64,000 nt of DNA from Mesostigma viride. Taxonomy: Eukaryota > Streptophyta > Mesostigmatophyceae > Mesostigmatales > Mesostigmataceae. Below the pieces are notes generated by a model, which worked only from the letters and a program-made list of their open reading frames with translations, made no database searches and was not told the origin of the DNA. The stretch spans positions 5,952,509 through 6,016,508 of the forward strand of contig RPFO01000027.1 of NCBI GenBank assembly GCA_009746045.1. Direction: 5' to 3'. Below, in pieces: positions 34,601 through 43,790 of the stretch. Made by a program: the position numbers and the translations under genes. The stretch's first letter is position 1. Every line of letters begins with the position of its first letter.

Positions 34601-36578
34601 CATTGCACATGGGTTTACACGCATAGACTCGGCACATACTGCCCGCCCATATGCAGGATCAAACATAGGACATACTCAAGACCACTGGTGGGCGCGATCC
34701 CACCAGACAAATAACCCTGACGATGAACCAATTGAGACCTGTCAGCCACGCAGCAGAAAAGCTGCTAGTCCTAACGGATGGTGATGTCTGCGCTCCTGTA
34801 AAGTAAGAAAGGACACACAGGCACTGATGACAGCGGGGGAGGGTGATGGCCCTAACCCAACACGATGGGCCCTACCTCAACGATGGGCCCTACCCCAACG
34901 CATCGGGCCCTACCCCAATGCAATGGGCCTACCTAAACGCACGCCCCGCACTCGCTTGCGTGGTGCGCCCCCATCCCAACCCATCCCACTTAAGGGGGAG
35001 CAAGGCCACACGCACTCTTGTTAACAGTAACAGAAGGAGTGGGGGCATGGAGGCAGGGGGTGCAGTACTAGGGGCCGTGGGGGGCAGAGCTAGGGTGCGT
35101 GGAAGTGTGGGTGCGTCGCGGAAAGTAAACGGGGGAGTGGAGGTGTGGGGGCGTGGGGGGCAGTAACTGAGGGCGTGGAAGTGTGGGAGCGTGGGGGGCA
35201 GTAACCGGGGGCGTGAAAGTGTGGGGGCTTGGGGGAAGTAACGGGGGGCGTGAAGTGGGGGGGGGGGGGGGCGGCGCCCGCACATACCTCAAAGAGAGTG
35301 TCGCCATAGCGGGAGAAATCCAAATCACTGTTCTCAAGAACCTTGACAAATCCCTCCTGTTTCAAGCAAAGAGAAACACACGGACAAGATGCACATTCCG
35401 AAGCGCACGCGATCAAAGAGTGCAGCAGTCATGAGCCGGCAAGCACAAGAAACAATCCTTGAGCTATCAAGCTATCAAAAGCTAAGCATCCACTCCTGCA
35501 GCCATCCGTCAAAGGCCAAGGACTAGCAGCACGGACAAACCGAACGGGCAAAAAAAGAAGGGAAAGGCTGCTGTGAACCACCACGCACACAGCATCGATG
35601 AAAAAAAGGGGAAACCGATACATAAACCGCCATATTGCAGGAAGGAGATTAAACCACAGAAAAAAACTAATGGGGGCAGCCGTCACGCCATGACTAGGCT
35701 CGAGCCCTAGCCATGAAGCAGCGACAAAAGTACGGCCCGAACAAACACAGGCGGGCCATCCACCTATGAGCCTAGTAGTGCCACGATGCAGGGAATGACA
35801 GCACACACACACACATACACACATACACACACAACCGGAATTGATATATATATATATATATATATGAGTAATATCCAAATGAGTCTGAATGTACTGGGAT
35901 ATGGACATCCGCGCTGGCCGCATACCCTGGGGGCAACCCTGGTCTCGACGTGACTGTCGGAACCGCAAACCAGGGTCTGCATCACAACATGTTGAACAGC
36001 TTGAGTAGTGTGCAGGCATGATCAGGGGAAGACACCACTACGCCTAGGAGAAGGGGTCACCCTTGAGAAGCCTATGCTGTCAGCCACCGTGCGGCTCGGT
36101 AGAATGTTCAGTTGCTCGCAGGTAGAAGAACGCCATACCGACCCTAGGCGTCGCGCCACCCATTCCGTAGGATTCTATACTTGTAGCGACCCACGTCGCC
36201 ACTTACGAGCTTCTTCTGCGTGTCGTTGCCCTCGCCCTCGGCGTTATTCCATATTTGGTGGATAGTATCCGTAAAAGACTCCGGATCCAAAGGAACTGCG
36301 ATGTTCCGTTTGCGGGTCTTGATCCGCGCGCCACTGTCCACACACAGACCACACAGGCATGCATGCAGCACGTGCGCACGCACGCATCCTAGTTATATTA
36401 GATAATAGACTTTATCATGTGTGTATTTTGATGCAGATGACACTGCAGTGGGCTAAATGGTCCCTCACAAGCATCTATGCGACGTATCTTTAACTTTTGT
36501 AACCAGAATGACGCGGAAACACAGCATGAAAAAGTACCCATAAAAACTTACCCTAGGGTCGGCTTGGCCTCCTTCGAG
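27221..36578 (-). CDS. eIF5-mimic protein (BZW/5MP family), about 12 exons
   Basis: W2-domain translation regulator; family members bind eIF2 and eIF3 in the cytosol and tune start-codon choice. Exons consistent in phase: 36578-36552, 36333-36207, 35356-35288, 34380-34306, 33473-33405, 32242-32110, 31550-31320, 30150-30068, 29585-29420, 28738-28616, 27935-27850, 27299-27221 (TGA 27223-27221). All junctions are GT-AG and together give about 422 residues, the family's usual length. Hallmarks: ARIKTRKRNIAVPLDP, DFSRYGDTLFEI-type (FSRYGDTLFE), RRPFLIKNLENIM, EFFPMHKRNIESF, VQIHCYEDAKLMKLFP, DVLAEDTITTWFRKG and a C-terminal acidic/aromatic W2 box (IKWLEEAEEESDEE). The initiator exon is not resolved: exon 36578 begins in phase 2 and no ATG fits upstream. 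Confidence 0.93.
27411..27445 (+). repeat. Partial echo of the 5MP last-exon start
   Basis: GAGCGGCTCCAGCTCCTTGACAAGCA-type sequence mirrors 27270-27304 (start of the last exon) with several mismatches, in the intron just upstream. A shorter match (GACAAACGCTTGCCTGCC) is at 27529. Confidence 0.5.
27706..27773 (+). repeat. Duplicate of a 5MP exon end with its splice donor
   Basis: About 65 bp (CACCTGCCCTTTGGGTTGGT, then GCCCTTG and GTGGTGATCGTGTCCTC) repeats 27846-27893, the 3' end of exon 27935-27850, including the CAG/GTG donor. It lies in the following intron. Confidence 0.85.
27945..28080 (+). repeat. Intronic (GGTTT)n and (GGGAGT)n microsatellites
   Basis: TTTGG units at about 27968-28005 followed by GGGAGT units to about 28075, in a 5MP intron directly upstream of an acceptor. 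A C-rich CCCCCT/CCCCT array at 28450-28550 lies in the same intron. Confidence 0.9.
30231..30269 (+). repeat. Duplicate of a 5MP exon start with acceptor region
   Basis: TCCTTCTGCTGGTGGCACTT followed by GACCACTTGCTCCTGA repeats 30119-30153, the start of exon 30150-30068 and its acceptor. It is located in the upstream intron. Confidence 0.8.
31040..31108 (+). repeat. Intronic (CCCCTA)n/(CCCCCA)n array
   Basis: CCCCTAC units shifting into CCCCCA units inside a 5MP intron, not a known telomere repeat of plants or green algae. Confidence 0.85.
31134..31208 (+). repeat. Duplicate of a 5MP exon end with splice donor
   Basis: About 75 bp with few differences from 31312-31388, covering the end of exon 31550-31320 (GCGTTGAAGTGCTGCTCAAA) and the CACCCACCAG donor. 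It sits about 110 bp into the following intron and retains a usable-looking donor. Confidence 0.88.
32690..32955 (+). repeat. Intronic minisatellite of GGTCACAGTA type
   Basis: Imperfect units of about 20-30 bp (GTCACAGTAATGCCTTT, GGTCACAGTACCGGTCACAG) in the 5MP intron between exons 33473-33405 and 32242-32110. Confidence 0.8.
33058..33330 (+). repeat. Intronic 41-bp minisatellite, about 6.5 copies
   Basis: Unit ACCTATAGGCATACACCTTG plus CGGCACCTTGCATACACCTTG, period 41 bp, with TATAGGC/TATATGC variants. Ends 75 bp below a 5MP exon. Confidence 0.93.
34190..34222 (+). repeat. Partial duplicate of a 5MP exon end
   Basis: CCACTCACGCATGCCTCGGG then CGCCTGCCCGTCTT resembles 34298-34333, the end of exon 34380-34306 with its CACGTGAGT donor. 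It is located in the following intron. Confidence 0.65.
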
Positions 36579-37204
36579 CTGGCAAGAACAAACACCGAAG
36601 CATACCACCCATAGATCGAGTCACACAATAAGCCCACAAATTAACACGGCAGAGAAACTGGAGAAACTCGTACAAGACGCTTGCAGAACTGAAGGGGCCG
36701 ATGCGACGCTGTCATAAATATTTCCAAACCGGACAAGATGCCTTACCTCATAAAATGCAGTAAATTCCTTTCAAATAATGGGCTCAACCGAAAAATTCAA
36801 AGCGCCTAACGAACTACACGTGTGTCTTTTCCCGATGCGAATGCGAACGCCCGCTTCTGTCTCCGGCTGTCCCCTAAGGAAAAATACGAGGCGATGGAGT
36901 TGCGGAGGCGGTCACCCAGTCTCTGCTGTATTTGTGCTGGCGAGCCTCCAGCGCGCAAGGAGGCAGTGCAGGGTGACGACAGGCATGCGCCGCGCCCCTA
37001 TAGCATGCCGTCCAGTCAGTCAGTTTATTCCCACGCCGGCTACTGGCTAGATGCCGAGTGTACAAGCCAGCGAGCAGCTCGCTCCCCACTGGTGCGTAGT
37101 CGCAGATGCGGATGGCCAGTGTGTCCAGTCAGTGGGCCAGCAAGGAGTGAGCAACTGATCACGAAGCTCGCAACAGGTGATCGGGCCAGGGGGGTCTGCA
37201 ACAT

Positions 37205-37212
37205 TTTCGCGC
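37205..37212 (+). promoter_or_regulatory. E2F-type site in the 5MP/CDT1 intergenic region
   Basis: TTTCGCGC matches the E2F consensus TTTSSCGC. It lies 308 bp upstream of the CDT1 ATG in the region separating the two divergent genes. CDT1 is a known E2F target in plants and animals, so S-phase control is plausible. One octamer in GC-rich DNA can be chance. Confidence 0.4.
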
Positions 37213-37519
37213 GCGCCCAGCAACGTGACAAGGCGCCGGGGCTGGTTTTTGCGCGCGCGCACGACCCCCCGAGGAAACGGACGTTGGCCATCACAGGCAA
37301 GTGTCCTACCTTCTGCCATGTTCACTCCACCACCGAACGGAAGACGCATTGGCAGCTTCTTTTCTAACACCAAATGATGGCGTTCTAGTCCTGACAGCCG
37401 AGCCATCTGCGAGGGCTAGGTAAAGATCTGCCAAGCTCGCGTCGTGGCCCGGTATTCCGTGAGTTTATTTATGGTGGCCGTGTCTCTCGCAATATGCGTA
37501 TGAAGTAGTGGGACGCAGG

Positions 37520-40500
37520 ATGAAACCCGCGGGCCATGAGCCCGACGGCTCCGACGGCAAACAATTGCTGATCCACAGCGTGTTTCGTAGCCGAAAGTCG
37601 TCCATCGGATCGCCAGGTAGCTCTCGACACCAGCGTGCCCGCTCCAAGGATGCCTTGCGCTCGGCTGCGGACGCCATTACCGGCAAAGCGTGCACAGCGT
37701 CCACTGCCTTCGAGACGCGGCCTGACAGCGAGCGCGACTTGGCCTCTGGTTATGCCTCCCCTCTTTCGCATGCCATAACCGGATCTGCAGATGCTTCCCT
37801 CTCATGCCGGGCACGCACACCGAGCAGAGCGGTCGACCGCATCACCCCGAATGCCGCCAGCGTGCGTTGCTCCCTGGCGTCCGCGTCGCCACCTGCCGCT
37901 AGCGAGCTACCGGGTGGTGCATGCGGGGCGAACCAACGGGCAGATCCGATCGTTGCAGGTGGCCACATCCCCGATGCGGCCATCACGCCTCCGGACTCGG
38001 ACATTCCCCTCTCGCGAGCTCCTGCGCCCGATCTCCCCGCCTGTTTGACGGATGGTACCGCCACGGGCATCGATATGCCCGCCTCGGCCGACCACCGTAC
38101 GCCCGACCCGGAGCTCACCCCCGCCGACCAGCCCCATGGGCTTGCGACGCGAGACAGCGGCTCGCCAAGTGGCGCCGTAGGACAATCTGTCCCACCGCAG
38201 CCGCTAGGAGGAGAGGATCCGACCCCCGTCCCAGCCCAGCCGTCGCGCCACGTGTCCGCGACCGCCAGCCCCATGAAACCAAGCGTGGAGGTGGCCCGTG
38301 ACACGCCCGCGGGGGATGAGACAAGTCCTCCCCGCAACCCGACCTCGCTCGCCGATGCGCGCAGCCCGCAGCTGCGCGTGACCCCCGTCAAGCGCCGCCT
38401 GTGGGAGCGGGACATGGGGGCCACTAGCGCAGCGACGGGGCAGCAACGGGACATCGGGGCAGCGACGGGGCCACTAGCCGGGCACTCGAGCGGTCCCTTT
38501 TCAATACCTATGAGTGCAACGGGACAACGGGACAACGGGGCAGCTTCTGGGATGTTTGGCGGGGCAGTCACTGGGACAGCAACCGGGCCGTCCACAGGGC
38601 CATCCACCAGGACGTTGGGCGGGACATGCACAGGAGGAGATAAGAAGAGCATGGAGGGCGGCATGGGCCCATACCAGCCCCAGGCATCCCCATCATCCCA
38701 GCAACCACTGTCGCCAGCATCAGCGTCGCAGCCACCAGCGTTAGCGCAGTCACCCCGCGCCCCCGTGCTCGAGCGACAACCAGCGCCGGCATCATCGACC
38801 ACCCCCACGCACCCATTCCGGCGCCCACTCCCTGTGCCCAAGCGCACACGCGGCGAGGCGCTCGTGGCCTCGCTTCTGTCGTCGTCACCACCCCGCACGC
38901 ATGGCCACCCACAAACCTCACCACATGGCCACCCACAATCGGCAACCTCCTCCCACTCTCGGGCCACCGTGGCATCATCGCCGCCCCCCCGCTCCGCCCC
39001 TGCGCCCGGGAACCCATCCTCCGCCAGGCCACACACGACGACCCCCTCGTCCTCGCCCAACAGGGGTACGGATGCCAGCGGCGCGCCGATAGGGGGTCAG
39101 GTAGTGCCGATGGGGGGCCACCAACATTTTCCTAGTCAAAGGGCCGTAGAGACAGCCAGTGGACCACCGATGGGGGGACACGCAGTCAGCCCGTCATCAG
39201 CCCCGGGTCGCCCCCGCATGGCCCCGCCCCCTGCGCCTGATGGCACAGCGCATGTTTCGCCCCGACAGGCGGCAGCAAAGGATCGCATGCAGGGTCTACC
39301 GGTGATGGCGGCAGGTGCAAGTCATGCTCACGGCGTGACGGCGGCAGGTGCAAGTGGCGCTCATGGCGTGACGTCGGCGGAATCCCCCGCGTCCAAGGCG
39401 GCCCGTCGCGCCGCGCTGACCTCCACGCTCCACCTGCCCCAAAAGTACCAACTCCTGCTCGACATGTGGGTGGCGCTGGAGCAGGCGTCGGAGCTGCTGC
39501 GCCGGCGCCGGGCCACGCCCACGTACGAGGCCTCGCGGGACATCGTGGAGAGCATGACCGGGCGGCGGTTCCTGCCCCGCCACCTGGCAATGATGAAGGT
39601 GGTGTTCCCCGAGGGGGTGGAGTTGAGGTACATCGAGCGCAGCACACGCAAGGAACCGCATGCGGTCCTGCGGAGGGCGACGGCGAGGGCAGCGGGGGTG
39701 GGGGCCAGCGCAGCCTACCTCTCCCCCTCCCAAGCGTTGTCACAGGATGGTGGTGGCCCCACGGGGGGGAGGGGGGGAAGCGGGGGTGCAGGGGTGGGGG
39801 GAAGGGGGAGCATTGGTGTTGGTGGGAAGGGGGGCAGCGGTATGGCTAGTGGGGGTGGAGGTGGGGGTGGGGGTGGGGGTGGGGGTGTTACGGCTCCCGG
39901 CCGCAAGGACATCGCGTACCATCTTCAGTTTGACCTGGCGCCCGCGCGGCCACCCGGATCCCTGGCGCCGCGCGAGGAGTTCCGCTCGCGCCTGCTGGCG
40001 CGCGTCAAGGCGTTCCACTCCGAATTCCTGCGTGGTAGAGAGCCGATGCTCTGCCGGCTGGCGGGGCAGCGGGTGGCGAGTGCGTCGACGACACCGGCGG
40101 TGGGGGAGGCGACGCTGGGCCGGCGGGCGGGCCAGCGGGCAGCAGCAACTGCGGCGGGCATGGCGGGGCAGGGGGCAGTTGAGGCAACACTGGGGCGAGT
40201 GGCGGGAGTAAGAGGAGGAGACGGAGAAGGCTTGGGGGGGCAGTGGGGGTCAGCAGCAGTGCCGGCAACTGGGTTGGAAGCAGGAGGACATGACCGTGAT
40301 GGCAAGGCAGGAGCAGGAAGAGAAGGGGGGGAGGGGAGAGCCCGGAGAGATGGTGGGGAAGCTTGGGAGGGGGGCTCGGGAGAAGTAGATGGAGGTGGTG
40401 GTGGCACTGCAGGGGCAAGTGGTGTCGGGCAGCTGGGTCGAGAAGAAGAAGGGGGAGGAAGGGGGAGGCGGGGCAAGGCGGCATCAATGCTGACATCAGC

Positions 40501-42100
40501 GTCCTTGTCCGTCGGGCAAGGAGGGGCAGGGGCTGGGGCTGGGGCTGGGGCTGGTGCGGTAGCCTCGCAAGCCAACCCCATCATCTCACCCCATACCCAC
40601 GCCGTGACTCGTTGTGTGGGCAGGGCGGGTCAAGTTGGCGGGGCAGGTAATGCTGGAGGGGCGGGTAATGTAGAGCTGTCGCTCTGGCACGTGGACTTTG
40701 ATTTGGAAGGTGTGCCAGACATCGAGGTCCCCGAGGGCACCATGCCGCGGCTGCCGTGGGAACATGCGCAAGGGGCACCCGCGCAAGTGGAGGAAGGGGC
40801 ATTGGACAAGAGTGGGGTAGACAAGGGGGGGGGAGATGAGGGTGGAAAAGGCACGGGCGAGGTAGACAAGGGGGCGGTAGGCAAGGGGACGCCCATGTAT
40901 CGCCTCGAGCCATCGCCCCTTCTTGGCACGACCACGAAGCATCGTGGGAAGGAAGGGCATGCGGTGGACGTGGGGAACGTTTTGGAAGCCCCCGGTGGAG
41001 ACCCCTTTGATCACGAGGGGTCCTTGAACAACAGGTCGGGGCGGGATAAGGGAGGCAGCTCTGGGGATGATGATGACAACGACGATGATGATTACGAGAA
41101 GGGGGAGAGGGAGTGGGGCCGCTGGGGGGCAACAACGGCACCTCCCGCGGGTGATAGCAGAAGAGACGAGGGAGGGGATTTGGGGGTGGGTGGCGGTGAA
41201 CATCCAGGGGGCCGATTGACTCCCATTTGCTCCCAAGGGGGTTGCCCGCAGGCGGGGGTGTCCCAGATGGGGAAGAAGAGCAGGCCTAGTACAGGAGAAG
41301 GGGGGGGTGCCGGGCCAGCTGTGGACATGGATGACAGGGGCGGTGTGAGCGGGAGAGTGACGTCGCTAGCGCAAGAAGGCGAGCCAAATAGGGATGGGGC
41401 ACATGCCACGGGTGCTTCAGACAAGGGCAGGTCTCCAAGTTTTTTGCCCCCGAATTCTGCAAGGGGGGTGGCAGCGGGTCCTCTAGTTGGCGATGCCGCA
41501 GGCGAGGGCAGGCCCCAGATGGTGACATTGCCAGGGGATCCTGAGGAGGGGGATGGTCACGGTGACGGCGGCGAGAATGATGGTGGTGGCACGGGCGCGG
41601 ACCTGCTCTCCTTGCTCCATTACGGCGCACCCCTGGGCGTGCTGCGTGACGTTCGTCGGCACCAACGAGAGGAGGCGCGCCGCGCCCACGTGGCGGCTGC
41701 CAGCGCCAAGAACGGTCCCACGGCCGCGCTCCCTCAGCTGTTTGACCTCCTGTGCTCGGTCATGGTGGCTGGCGGCCGGAGCGCGATGGCGTACGAGGAG
41801 CTTGTGAGGGCGGTGGCGGGTGCTAGCAGGAGTGGCCCGTGCAGTGGGGCGGGTGGGCCGGGGGTGGTGAGGAGTGCCCTTGCGGTCATGCTGGCGGTGG
41901 TCCCCGAGTGGATTAGCCAGAGCACGACCAAGGCGGGCACAGTGGTGGTCAAGTTGGTCCCCGGCGTGGACTTGAAGGCGCTCCGCTTGAAAGTGAGCGT
42001 GGCCGCGGGGGGGGGCGGGGTCCAGGAGCAGGCGCAGGGGGGGGGGCGGTGGGCATGTCCATGCTCCGCAGGCTGCGGTGATGTAATTAGACACGAATAG
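37520..42100 (+). CDS. CDT1: CDT1 replication-licensing factor, very long (1526 aa), intronless
   Basis: First ATG of the open frame is 37520; an in-frame GTG lies 12 bp before. CDT1 loads MCM2-7 onto ORC/CDC6-marked origins in the nucleus. Residues about 638-720 carry the first CDT1 fold (LPQKYQLLLDMWVALEQ, ESMTGRRFLPRHLAMMKVVF), extended at 795-850 (KDIAYHLQFDLAP, RSRLLARVKAFHSEFL). Residues about 1062-1075 hold the linker VPDIEVPEGTMP, and 1404-1492 the MCM-binding winged helix (LPQLFDLLCSVMVAGGRSAM, VVPEWIS). The rest is low-complexity Pro/Ser/Ala/Gly sequence, including poly-Gly at about 775-790. Family members are commonly 450-750 aa, so the linkers are greatly expanded. It is divergent from 5MP, with the E2F-type site between them. 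Plants lack recognised geminin, so control is probably by proteolysis and E2F. Confidence 0.82.
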   Translation: MKPAGHEPDGSDGKQLLIHSVFRSRKSSIGSPGSSRHQRARSKDALRSAADAITGKACTASTAFETRPDSERDLASGYASPLSHAITGSADASLSCRARTPSRAVDRITPNAASVRCSLASASPPAASELPGGACGANQRADPIVAGGHIPDAAITPPDSDIPLSRAPAPDLPACLTDGTATGIDMPASADHRTPDPELTPADQPHGLATRDSGSPSGAVGQSVPPQPLGGEDPTPVPAQPSRHVSATASPMKPSVEVARDTPAGDETSPPRNPTSLADARSPQLRVTPVKRRLWERDMGATSAATGQQRDIGAATGPLAGHSSGPFSIPMSATGQRDNGAASGMFGGAVTGTATGPSTGPSTRTLGGTCTGGDKKSMEGGMGPYQPQASPSSQQPLSPASASQPPALAQSPRAPVLERQPAPASSTTPTHPFRRPLPVPKRTRGEALVASLLSSSPPRTHGHPQTSPHGHPQSATSSHSRATVASSPPPRSAPAPGNPSSARPHTTTPSSSPNRGTDASGAPIGGQVVPMGGHQHFPSQRAVETASGPPMGGHAVSPSSAPGRPRMAPPPAPDGTAHVSPRQAAAKDRMQGLPVMAAGASHAHGVTAAGASGAHGVTSAESPASKAARRAALTSTLHLPQKYQLLLDMWVALEQASELLRRRRATPTYEASRDIVESMTGRRFLPRHLAMMKVVFPEGVELRYIERSTRKEPHAVLRRATARAAGVGASAAYLSPSQALSQDGGGPTGGRGGSGGAGVGGRGSIGVGGKGGSGMASGGGGGGGGGGGGVTAPGRKDIAYHLQFDLAPARPPGSLAPREEFRSRLLARVKAFHSEFLRGREPMLCRLAGQRVASASTTPAVGEATLGRRAGQRAAATAAGMAGQGAVEATLGRVAGVRGGDGEGLGGQWGSAAVPATGLEAGGHDRDGKAGAGREGGEGRARRDGGEAWEGGSGEVDGGGGGTAGASGVGQLGREEEGGGRGRRGKAASMLTSASLSVGQGGAGAGAGAGAGAVASQANPIISPHTHAVTRCVGRAGQVGGAGNAGGAGNVELSLWHVDFDLEGVPDIEVPEGTMPRLPWEHAQGAPAQVEEGALDKSGVDKGGGDEGGKGTGEVDKGAVGKGTPMYRLEPSPLLGTTTKHRGKEGHAVDVGNVLEAPGGDPFDHEGSLNNRSGRDKGGSSGDDDDNDDDDYEKGEREWGRWGATTAPPAGDSRRDEGGDLGVGGGEHPGGRLTPICSQGGCPQAGVSQMGKKSRPSTGEGGGAGPAVDMDDRGGVSGRVTSLAQEGEPNRDGAHATGASDKGRSPSFLPPNSARGVAAGPLVGDAAGEGRPQMVTLPGDPEEGDGHGDGGENDGGGTGADLLSLLHYGAPLGVLRDVRRHQREEARRAHVAAASAKNGPTAALPQLFDLLCSVMVAGGRSAMAYEELVRAVAGASRSGPCSGAGGPGVVRSALAVMLAVVPEWISQSTTKAGTVVVKLVPGVDLKALRLKVSVAAGGGGVQEQAQGGGRWACPCSAGCGDVIRHE

Positions 42101-42780
42101 CCCACTATCAGTGTTACGCTAGGGCTTGCTCCACCAGGTTTCACCGGGTTGGCCCCTCTATTTGTTACTTTTACTAATGCATGAAAGGAGTGTAAACCCT
42201 AGCCTATCGGAAATGCATGATAGCTGAGTTGGCCAGCCGAAGTTTTGACTTGGATTTGATTACACGGCCCCATCGGGTTGTCTATACGCCGGCTGGCTTG
42301 GAGTAGCCAGTCGTTGTCTCTCACCTGGTTTTGTAAATATCTTTTTATAATGAAGTGCTTAATGAGCATATGCATGTCCGTGGTGACCCCCTGAGAGGGC
42401 AGGGAATGTGGAAAGCGTTGCGTTTTTTGGCATGGCATTGATCTGTTGACACCCGCAAGCATGCCGTAAAAAAATTGACCCCGATAATTCACTTTGACCC
42501 CCGATTATGTCACTTTTTTCCTCCTGTTAGCCTTTTCTCGGACTTCAGAAACTTATTTTTGGCAAACTTACCTACCTGATGCAAAATTCGAAGTCCCAAG
42601 TGTATACGCCCTTACAAGGCAAAAGGTCCTGGCACTTCCCGGAATCCCGGTGCAAGTGCCTAAAATGGGACTATGGACCCGCTGGCACTGCGACACTTAT
42701 TTCGTGAGATCGGAAAATCTCAAGTGCTTGCCCGCGCTGAGGGAGCACTTCCGATTTCAACTCCTGCATGGATGTTGCAT
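42101..42780. other. Gene-free spacer after CDT1
   Basis: Presumed CDT1 3' UTR followed by unique sequence with no recognised gene. Sequence resembling the LINE 3' region begins near 42.78 kb. Confidence 0.5.
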
Positions 42781-43113
42781 TGAGAATTTAGCCATGCTAT
42801 GCCTATGCAGAGAGATGCTCTCTACAGGTCGAGAAGCCATGCCCTAGCCCTTGTATAGCCATGATGATCTTCCTCCCCTGTGCCAGGATCCCCCCCTTAG
42901 GCGGGTTGAACCTGAGACAGCATGGTGGTGCCGGTGCCCTGGTGCACCTAGAGCAAGGGTAGCTTACATTCCCACCCTTGCATGCAGTGGCCTAGGATGT
43001 ATTCAAAGCCATATGCCCCTTCTCAGGGATATGTGCTACATTCACTCCCAACGGAGTGATGTTCCTAATTAATTAATTAATTAATTAATTAATTAATTAA
43101 TTAATTAATTAAT
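42781..43113 (+). mobile_element. 5'-truncated LINE 3' end with (AATT)n tail
   Basis: Shares the LINE 3' UTR found here (GAGATGCTCTCT, GTGCACCTAGAGCAAGGGT, GATATGTGCTACATTCACTC, stem CTCCCAACGGAG at 43045-43056) and ends in an uninterrupted AATT run at 43066-43113. The next LINE begins directly after the tail. Confidence 0.8.
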
Positions 43114-43122
43114 GGCTCCCAT

Positions 43123-43790
43123 GTGGCGGTCGGTGCCGACCACCTTTCTGCCGAGCTGCTGAAGACCCCTGATCGGCCGGCGGTTAGGGATCTTCTGCTG
43201 GCGTTATGCAACCGTGTCCTGCTTTCTGACGAGCCTCCGCCTGCTGAGTGGCAGACGGCCATCCGCGTCATGCTGTACAAGAAGGGCTCTGCTGCTGACC
43301 CCGGTAACTACAGGGGTGTCTGCCTCCAGAGCGCCGCGCTGAAGGTCTTCATGCGCATGATGCTGCACAGGCTCCGCGCCGCGCTGGACCCCCACCTGGG
43401 TGAGTCTCAGATGGGATTCCGTCGTGGTCGTAACACTGTCATGGCTGTGTTTGTCGCGCGCCGGTTGATGGAGGAGGTGCGTCGCCTTCCCCCTGACAGT
43501 TTGCCGCTGGTCTTCATTTTTGTTGACTATATCAAGGCCTTTGACACGGTCCTCTGGGAGGCTCTTTGGGCCATCCTAGCTCTGGATCGAGTGCCACCTG
43601 CGTTTATTGCTGCCATTCGCCGACTGTATGAGGGCTCACAGGCAGTGGTGCGGACTGCGGAAGGCACCACCCCACCATTCCCCCTTCACCACGGGGTGTG
43701 GCAAGGTTGTGTCCTGTCCCCATACCTGTTCATTATTGTCGTGGATCACGTCATGCGCCGAGCACGTGCGCGCTTTACTACTGCTCTTAA
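43123..43790 (+). pseudogene. Reverse transcriptase fragment, N-terminal half (split by insertion)
   Basis: Contains RT fingers (RVMLYKKGSAADPGNYRGVC, AALKVFMRMMLHRL), SQMGFRRGRNT, motif A (FIFVDYIKAFDTVLW) and motif B (GVWQGCVLSPYLF). The frame then runs into the piggyBac-like terminus. The initial codons are where the truncated LINE begins, not a natural start. Confidence 0.85.

Noticed and set aside
36778-37367. Plus-strand ORFs of 90 and 181 codons between 5MP and CDT1
   Set aside because: No domain or conserved pattern; they overlap the presumed divergent promoter and 5' regions.
38000-42000. Antisense ORFs of 100-436 codons opposite CDT1
   Set aside because: GC-rich low-complexity sequence gives few stops on either strand; only the plus frame holds the conserved CDT1 domains.
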